Below are positions 28,298 through 32,312 of a stretch of 32,312 bases of DNA, in pieces (the first letter of the stretch is position 1; each line of letters starts with the position of its first letter). Under the pieces are notes generated by a model. That model saw only the letters and a program-made list of their open reading frames with translations. It did no database searches and was not told where the DNA came from. Position numbers and translations under genes: made by a program. This DNA comes from a virus: IMG/VR virus record IMGVR_UViG_3300044619_000755, positions 1-32,312 of that record; one strand, given 5' to 3'.

Positions 28298-29938
28298 GTG
28301 CAAATCGCAAGGCTGATCGGTGGTGCAGGCACCGGGAAAACGACGGAACTCCTGCGGATCATGGAGTCGGCACTGGAACACATCAAAGAACCGACCCTGC
28401 TCGGATTCGCGAGTTTTACTCGCGCGGCCAGAGCCGAGGCGGTCGGGCGAGCGTCTTCCGCCTGGAACGTCGCCCCGGAGGTTCTGTCCAAGCACGGATG
28501 GTTCAGGACTGTCCACTCTGCGGTACTTAGGTGCCTGGGGGGGGACGCGAAAGACCTCATAACCGAGTCAGAAAAAGACCTCCATTGGTTATCTGGCGTT
28601 TTTGGGGTGAACCTGTCCACCTCAGTGGACGACGAGTTGGGCCGGACTCAGTTCATCGGCGAGCCCTCCGTGGCGTCAGCCATGAACTGCTGGTCGCTGG
28701 CGAGGACGACGTTCCAGCCGCTTGAGGGCGTGGTCAAGCGGATGCGAACGATTGACGACAGCGTCGCCGACTACGCCAGATGCGTGCAGTTGATCGAGAA
28801 GTACGAGTCGGCGAAGCGAGTCGAAGGCAAGATGGACTTCGACGATATGCTGCTGATGTTCGCAGGGATCAGGTGTTCCCCGACGTCTGGAACCTACGAG
28901 ACTACGCCGATCGGCGAGATTCCCGGCGTCCACGCTTGGCTGTTCGACGAACAGCAAGATGCCTCGCCGCTGCTCGACGCTGCTTGCAGGCGGCTCGTCT
29001 CGGCTCCAACGGTCAAGTGGGCCTACGTCGTGGGCGACCCGTTTCAGGCGATCTATGGATTCGCAGGGTCGAGTGCCTCGTGCTTCATGTCTTGGAAGGC
29101 AGACAAAGAGCGGATCATGCCGAAGTCGTACAGATGCCCGAGGAAGATCTTGGAACTCGGCGAACTGTGCCTGAAGAACACGAAAGGGTACTTCGACAGA
29201 GGCATCGCCCCGGCCGATCACGAAGGCTTTGTCTACGACACTGGTTCTATCGACGATGTAGTTGAGTTGGTCGATCCATCGCAGGACTGGCTCCTGATCG
29301 CACGAACGAACTATCAGGCCGCGAGACTCGCTGCTTCGCTGCACTCATTCGGGAAGCCACACAAGTGGACTACTCAGCCCGAAGGCGTGACGCATCGCTC
29401 ACTCGGCCTGAAGGGCTTGTTTGAACTCGAACACGGCCGACCCGTCACTGGCGAACAGTGGAAGCACGCGATGGAACTGCTGCCTCAGCGAGACAAGCAC
29501 GGGGTCGCGTTCATAACGCGAGGCACGAAGTCGAAATGGAAAGACCCCGAGGTCGCGAAGCAGTGGGACAGGATCTGGCCCGAAGAACTTGAGCAAGTCG
29601 GTGCGACGCAGGCTTTGATCGCGAAGTTGAAGTCTGCATCGTGGGTGGAACTCGTGGACAAGGGGGCCAAGTGGCGAGAGACTGCAAGGCGATTCGGCGT
29701 TGATCTCGCATGCGAACCTCGCGTGCGAGTAGGCACGATTCATTCTGTGAAGGGGGCCGAAGCGGACAACGTCGCCATGCTGACGACGACAAGCAAGAAA
29801 GTGGATTCTGGTATGGAAGACCAGAACCAGCGGGACGAAGAGTGCAGGATCGCCTACGTCGGCGTGACGCGGGCGAAGAAACACTTGCACATCATCCGGG
29901 AGGGACGCCCCGGAACGCCAAGGATGGAGATGCCATGA
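28298..29938 (+). CDS. Superfamily-1 DNA helicase, UvrD/Rep-like
   Basis: 546 residues from GTG 28298 with AAGGAGG five bases upstream. SF1A motifs run in order: Walker A GGAGTGKT (8-15), FASFTRAARAEA (38-49), FDDML (about 181-185), DEQQDAS (217-223, the DExQD helicase box), VGDPFQAIYGF (246-256), SYRCP (277-281), LIARTNYQAARLA, GTIHSVKGAEADNV (479-492) and AYVGVTRAKKHLHI (519-532). It unwinds duplex DNA, most likely in the phage replisome or in recombination. At 546 residues it is a compact version lacking much of the usual 1B/2B insertions. No nuclease domain is fused. It overlaps the next gene in an ATGA. Confidence 0.92.
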   Translation: MQIARLIGGAGTGKTTELLRIMESALEHIKEPTLLGFASFTRAARAEAVGRASSAWNVAPEVLSKHGWFRTVHSAVLRCLGGDAKDLITESEKDLHWLSGVFGVNLSTSVDDELGRTQFIGEPSVASAMNCWSLARTTFQPLEGVVKRMRTIDDSVADYARCVQLIEKYESAKRVEGKMDFDDMLLMFAGIRCSPTSGTYETTPIGEIPGVHAWLFDEQQDASPLLDAACRRLVSAPTVKWAYVVGDPFQAIYGFAGSSASCFMSWKADKERIMPKSYRCPRKILELGELCLKNTKGYFDRGIAPADHEGFVYDTGSIDDVVELVDPSQDWLLIARTNYQAARLAASLHSFGKPHKWTTQPEGVTHRSLGLKGLFELEHGRPVTGEQWKHAMELLPQRDKHGVAFITRGTKSKWKDPEVAKQWDRIWPEELEQVGATQALIAKLKSASWVELVDKGAKWRETARRFGVDLACEPRVRVGTIHSVKGAEADNVAMLTTTSKKVDSGMEDQNQRDEECRIAYVGVTRAKKHLHIIREGRPGTPRMEMP

Positions 29939-30321
29939 TCGAGATCATCAAGATGGACGATCGCACGAACTGCGACAGGTGTCATGCACGGTGCCATGAC
30001 TTCGTGCGAGAAAAGAAGGGCGAGATGCTGCTTCAGTGCTGCTTCTGCGGTGAGACGAAGTGGGTGTTCGGCCAAGTTCCTTCGCAGAAAGCGGCTGTGG
30101 ATTTGAGGTTGAAGTACGGACGATACGCGGGTAAAACGCTCGCCGAGATTGTTGTTGAGCCACGAGGCGAGGAGTACCTTCGCCTACTTGCCGCAGATAC
30201 CCCAAAACTCAGAGGACCGATCGAGGAGTTCTTACGCTCCGCCGTGAGCGAAGCAGGCTGTACCCAGCCTTCATCAGCCGCATCGGCCGCCCAGCCGGAC
30301 AGAGGCGAGTATCCCCGGTAG
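29935..30321 (+). CDS. Zinc-ribbon plus DUF3820-like protein
   Basis: 128 residues, ATGA-coupled to the helicase. An N-terminal ribbon has CDRC (about 14-17), another Cys-His (CHDF) and CCFC (about 38-41). After a short linker comes LRLKYGRYAGKTLAEIV...GEEYLRLLAADTPKLRGPIEEFL, a pattern like the DUF3820 module (F/YGKY.GK.L......YL..L) often found at the end of exonucleases. The C-terminal 30 residues are low-complexity. A nucleic-acid-binding helper of the SF1 helicase is a fair guess; the family call for the second half is moderate. Confidence 0.62.
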   Translation: MIEIIKMDDRTNCDRCHARCHDFVREKKGEMLLQCCFCGETKWVFGQVPSQKAAVDLRLKYGRYAGKTLAEIVVEPRGEEYLRLLAADTPKLRGPIEEFLRSAVSEAGCTQPSSAASAAQPDRGEYPR

Positions 30322-30355
30322 TCAGTGACGAATGTTTTACCATCCTTTCCATTCG

Positions 30356-30398
30356 GGTGCTGACCCCCGAGAGGCTTCGGCCTCTCGGGGACAGCACC
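30356..30398 (+). promoter_or_regulatory. Long hairpin with UUCG tetraloop
   Basis: CCCCGAGAGGC (30365-30375), TTCG, GCCTCTCGGGG (30380-30390), inside an outer stem GGTGCTG (30356-30362)/CAGCACC (30392-30398) with a small asymmetric internal loop. The 43-base structure fills the 105-base gap before the next gene. No T tract follows on either strand. An RNA processing, stability or factor-dependent pausing role is likelier than intrinsic termination. Confidence 0.8.
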
Positions 30399-30426
30399 GG
30401 ACGGAGTCACAAACAAAGGCAGGAAC

Positions 30427-30711
30427 ATGCACTACAGAGTCAGCAATTCGAAGGCCCAGCGTTACGTTCAACTCAAGGCTCGGTTCAAGGGAAGCAACCT
30501 CTTCTCCGACATGGTCGCTGGAAACTACGTCGTGTATTCGTACGGCACTCACTGGCCGCTCTTTGTGTTTCATGCCGAATCCGGCATTTGGTACGAGAAC
30601 ATGGACAAGAGGAGCGCGACCACGAGCAGGCACAGGACTCAGGCCCATCCGGGCTGCGGAACCGTACTGATGGGACACGACGAGATCCTTGAGTTCGTTT
30701 CTTCGGGTTGA
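30427..30711 (+). CDS. Conserved small phage protein
   Basis: 94 residues from ATG 30427. The string VVYSYGTHWPLFVFHAESGIWYENMDKRSATTSRHRTQAHP matches a conserved segment that I recall from many phage and prophage proteins of unknown role (YSYG.HWPLF...G.W..N...S.TTS.H..Q..P). The N-terminus, MHYRVSNSKAQRYVQLKARFKGSNLFSDMV, is also of that type. No enzymatic motif is established, though the His-rich strip could bind metal. It usually lies among replication-region small genes, as here. Cytoplasmic. Confidence 0.68.
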   Translation: MHYRVSNSKAQRYVQLKARFKGSNLFSDMVAGNYVVYSYGTHWPLFVFHAESGIWYENMDKRSATTSRHRTQAHPGCGTVLMGHDEILEFVSSG

Positions 30712-30744
30712 CTCAAGATTCCGGGGTTGATACAAACCCCCTTC

Positions 30745-31146
30745 ATGGCAAAGGAATCATCAATCGTCGCGTCGATCATGCGGTCCGCGAGGGCCGCAGG
30801 GTGGTGGGTGATGAAGATCCACGGTGGGCCGCATCAGGTGTCGGGAGTCCCAGACATCCTGTGCGTGAAGCAGGGGCGAGCCGTCTTCTTGGAGGTCAAG
30901 CAGCCCGGAAACAAGCCGACGCCGATTCAGGTCTACAGGATGAACGAGATTCGCTCCGTCGGCGGGGCGGTCTGTTCTGTTGTCACGTCACGAAAGGAAG
31001 CCGATGCGGTACTTCAAGATGATCCGCCGGGTGAACATCGGAACGCTCTCGATCAGTCTGTCCTTCGAGCGGAGCGAAGGCATTCCGTGCGACCACATGG
31101 AGGCACACGCGGAGACGGTCGTCGAGGCGGTCAGGAACATGGTTGA
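30745..31146 (+). CDS. VRR-NUC-type nuclease
   Basis: 133 residues from ATG 30745; the upstream TTG at 30727 is less likely. The core contains GWWVMKIHGGPHQVSGVPDILCVKQGRAVFLEVKQPGNKPTPIQ, i.e. the PD (Asp in GVPD), then the E.K motif (LEVK), and Q..R...I, which fits the VRR-NUC fold of phage and FAN1-like nucleases, cutting branched or flapped DNA. The usual domain ends by about residue 90 (VLQ), but no stop occurs there; the frame runs another 46 residues, overlapping the next gene out of frame. The extra tail may be readthrough sequence of no function, a lost stop, or a natural extension. Ribosome binding site is weak. Confidence 0.75.
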   Translation: MAKESSIVASIMRSARAAGWWVMKIHGGPHQVSGVPDILCVKQGRAVFLEVKQPGNKPTPIQVYRMNEIRSVGGAVCSVVTSRKEADAVLQDDPPGEHRNALDQSVLRAERRHSVRPHGGTRGDGRRGGQEHG

Positions 31147-31258
31147 TGAAGACGACGAGCCGTCGATCACGGCTGCCCGGATCTGTGAAACTTTCCAGCA
31201 CCTCAGCAGCGTCCGTGTTCTCACGGACGACGGCGAAGGTGGCATCGCTTACTCGTAA
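31004..31258 (+). CDS. Small unknown protein
   Basis: 84 residues from ATG 31004, preceded by GAAAGGAAG. N-terminal strands (MRYFKMIRRVNIGTLSISLSFERSEGI) and an acidic helical second half (MEAHAETVVEAVRNMVDEDDEPSITAARICETF) suggest a small alpha/beta protein. It overlaps the nuclease tail by 143 bases out of frame, which makes the pair slightly suspicious, but the ribosome binding site and residue pattern favour this one as real. No family recognised. Confidence 0.55.
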   Translation: MRYFKMIRRVNIGTLSISLSFERSEGIPCDHMEAHAETVVEAVRNMVDEDDEPSITAARICETFQHLSSVRVLTDDGEGGIAYS

Positions 31259-31273
31259 TCAGGAGTGCGTTCG

Positions 31274-31387
31274 ATGAGCGTTCAAGAACTGGTTCTGGTC
31301 TGCAGCGGCATCTCGATCAACGCAATCACATTCGCGCTCGGCCTCATCGTCGGGGCCAGCCTTCGCGTCCGCAGGCTGAAAGAATAA
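31274..31387 (+). CDS. 37-residue single-pass membrane peptide
   Basis: ATG 31274 to TAA 31385-31387. MSVQELVLVCSGIS is followed by INAITFALGLIVGA, a continuous hydrophobic segment of about 25 residues from LVLVC to LIVGA, and then a basic tail (SLRVRRLKE), which by the positive-inside rule points the C-terminus to the cytoplasm. The GGAG at 31260-31263 lies 10 bases ahead. Two bases separate its stop from the next start. Function unknown: a membrane anchor, superinfection-exclusion peptide or minimal holin are possibilities. Confidence 0.55.
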   Translation: MSVQELVLVCSGISINAITFALGLIVGASLRVRRLKE

Positions 31388-31389
31388 AC

Positions 31390-31641
31390 ATGAGCAATCA
31401 CCGGCGTGCGCAGCAAGACCTCCTCGAGTTCTTGAAGGACGCCAGAGCAGTGTCGATCACGCAGAAGTGCTACGTGGACGCCATCGTTGTCTGGCGTGTT
31501 GGCTACGTCATCGACCCAGACATGGAGTTCACGACGCTCGACGAGCAAGAGCGGGAAATAAAGTCTCGATGCCAGATAAGGGCAGTCGAATGCACAGTTG
31601 ACGCGGATGGCAGGCGAACTGTTGAGGTCGAGTGGATATGA
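31390..31641 (+). CDS. Small unknown protein
   Basis: 83 residues from ATG 31390. Helical start (NHRRAQQDLLEFLKDARAVSI), then beta-like strands (CYVDAIVVWRVGYVIDPDMEFTTL, QIRAVECTVDADGRRTVEVEW). Two cysteines lie in the second half. No family recognised. The stop overlaps the next start in an ATGA, so it is co-translated with the glycosyltransferase-like gene. Confidence 0.5.
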   Translation: MSNHRRAQQDLLEFLKDARAVSITQKCYVDAIVVWRVGYVIDPDMEFTTLDEQEREIKSRCQIRAVECTVDADGRRTVEVEWI

Positions 31642-32312
31642 TCTCGCTGCCAGAGCATCTCGTTTTCCCACTCGCGGAATTCTCCGACGCTCATACGTCT
31701 GCGGTCGATAGGGGGCGCGAAGTCCTGCGTGACGCGAGCGTGGCGTTCGTCGGCCTCGCACGCGACTGCGCGAGGCAACTTGAAGCCAACCTTCGCAGCG
31801 TCGCAGATATGTCTAGCGGCTTCAGATCGTGGATGCTGCACATCGAGAGCAACGACTGCATCGACGACACGCACGGGGTTCTGTCTGACTTCTGCTTCGC
31901 GTACCAGAGCAGGGCATCGTTTCGGTATCAGTCTCTCAGCCGCGAGCGATACGGCAGCGAGTTCGGCGGCAGGCGAACGCAGGCTCTTGCTGAATACAGG
32001 ACAGCCTGCCAGGAGTGGGTCCGCGAGTCGGCGTCTCACTGCGACTTCGTTGCCGTGATCGACTTCGACATGGGTGGCGGCTGGTCACGCGAAGGGTTCT
32101 CGGCTGGCGTAGGCACGCTGAACGACATGACCGACGCATACGGCATGGCGAGCGTCGGCCTTGCCATGCTTCCGATGGTCGTCGCGACGGTCGGAGACAA
32201 GCAGGTCGTTACCGAAGACTGGCGGATGTACGACGCATGGGCTCTTCGCGGGGTCGGGCAAGAGTCGTGCTACTGGGATGCCTACACAGCCGGATACGGC
32301 GGGTGGTCGCAC
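31638..32312 (+). CDS. Glycosyltransferase-like protein (3' truncated)
   Basis: Open from ATG 31638 to the window edge (225 residues), frame continuing off the edge. VAFVGLARDCARQLEANLRSVADM is a typical N-terminal strand-helix of GT69/CAP-type and related glycosyltransferases. The later CDFVAVIDFDMGGGWS segment has a D-F-D motif at Asp142/Asp144, preceded by RRTQALAEYRTACQEWVRE, the R....A..RN-like helix of such enzymes. The order resembles the family in which glycosyl transfer to sugars or protein is known. It could modify virion or host polysaccharide. With the gene at 2302 it is the second transferase of the phage. The C-terminal half is missing, so substrate cannot be suggested. Confidence 0.68.
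   Translation, partial: MISLPEHLVFPLAEFSDAHTSAVDRGREVLRDASVAFVGLARDCARQLEANLRSVADMSSGFRSWMLHIESNDCIDDTHGVLSDFCFAYQSRASFRYQSLSRERYGSEFGGRRTQALAEYRTACQEWVRESASHCDFVAVIDFDMGGGWSREGFSAGVGTLNDMTDAYGMASVGLAMLPMVVATVGDKQVVTEDWRMYDAWALRGVGQESCYWDAYTAGYGGWSH

Noticed and set aside
30723-30745. GGGGTT/AACCCC inverted repeat ahead of the nuclease
   Set aside because: Only six pairs, and common by chance; possible minor effect on initiation, too weak to list as a feature.

Overview
This window is a contiguous piece of a tailed-phage (siphovirus-like, HK97-type) genome. Every gene I can support lies on the + strand. Genes are packed tightly, with many 4-base ATGA stop/start overlaps and strong AGGAGG-type ribosome binding sites. 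The sequence is GC-rich, with a few conspicuous AT-rich intergenic islands. Neither end is natural: the prohead protease is cut at the left edge (terminase and portal presumably lie further left) and a glycosyltransferase-like gene runs off the right edge. No integrase, rRNA, tRNA, CRISPR array or insertion sequence is visible, and no lysis gene is recognisable. The host cannot be read securely. A small Cys-containing protein family next to the tail genes (14.1 kb) reminds me of proteins from planctomycete genomes and their phages, so I lean weakly that way; a bacterium using AGGAGG ribosome binding sites and sigma70-like promoters is the safer statement.

Layout. (1) 1-6.4 kb, head and neck: prohead protease, a 57-residue zinc-ribbon gene, major capsid protein, a glycosyltransferase-like gene with its own promoter and leader hairpin, head-tail connector, head-tail adaptor, HK97 gp10-like protein, tail terminator, two tail proteins, and a tail chaperone pair joined by a -1 frameshift at A AAA AAC. 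(2) 6.4-14.5 kb, tail: tape measure, two tail-tip type unknowns, a 948-residue adhesin-like protein with a repeated beta-rich module and a cysteine-dense block, and a small conserved protein. (3) 14.5-16.1 kb, small-molecule enzymes: metallophosphoesterase, MazG-like/DUF1599-type protein, DUF4406 (deoxyribosyltransferase-like) protein. (4) 16.1-21.7 kb: a small helix-turn-helix gene, then a MoxR/CobS-type AAA+ ATPase, its phage-typical partner gene and a series of small unknown genes, ending at an excellent intrinsic terminator. Two homologous ~90 bp promoter/leader elements (16390-16480 and 20013-20102) drive the two halves of this block. (5) 21.7-26.5 kb: a new promoter, an Arg/Gly/Ala-rich gene built on a CCGCAG repeat, a pyrimidine-dimer-glycosylase-like protein, small unknowns, an SNF2-type helicase with an apparently transposed motif Ia, a zinc-ribbon protein, two phage proteins of replication type, then a second strong terminator. 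(6) 26.5-32.3 kb: primase-polymerase, an AT-rich and palindromic intergenic island that could be a replication origin or control region, an SF1 (UvrD-like) helicase, a zinc-ribbon/DUF3820-like protein, a VRR-NUC nuclease, small genes including a 37-residue membrane peptide, and a second glycosyltransferase-like gene.

Together the left half builds and decorates the virion and the right half replicates and repairs DNA and remodels host or phage complexes. The most unusual features are the duplicated promoter/leader element, the permuted SNF2 helicase with a perfect hairpin inside its coding start, the CCGCAG-repeat gene, the cysteine-dense tail protein and the 28.2 kb palindromic island. I found no obviously new defence system. 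The AAA+/partner/small-gene block is the best candidate for an undescribed functional module.
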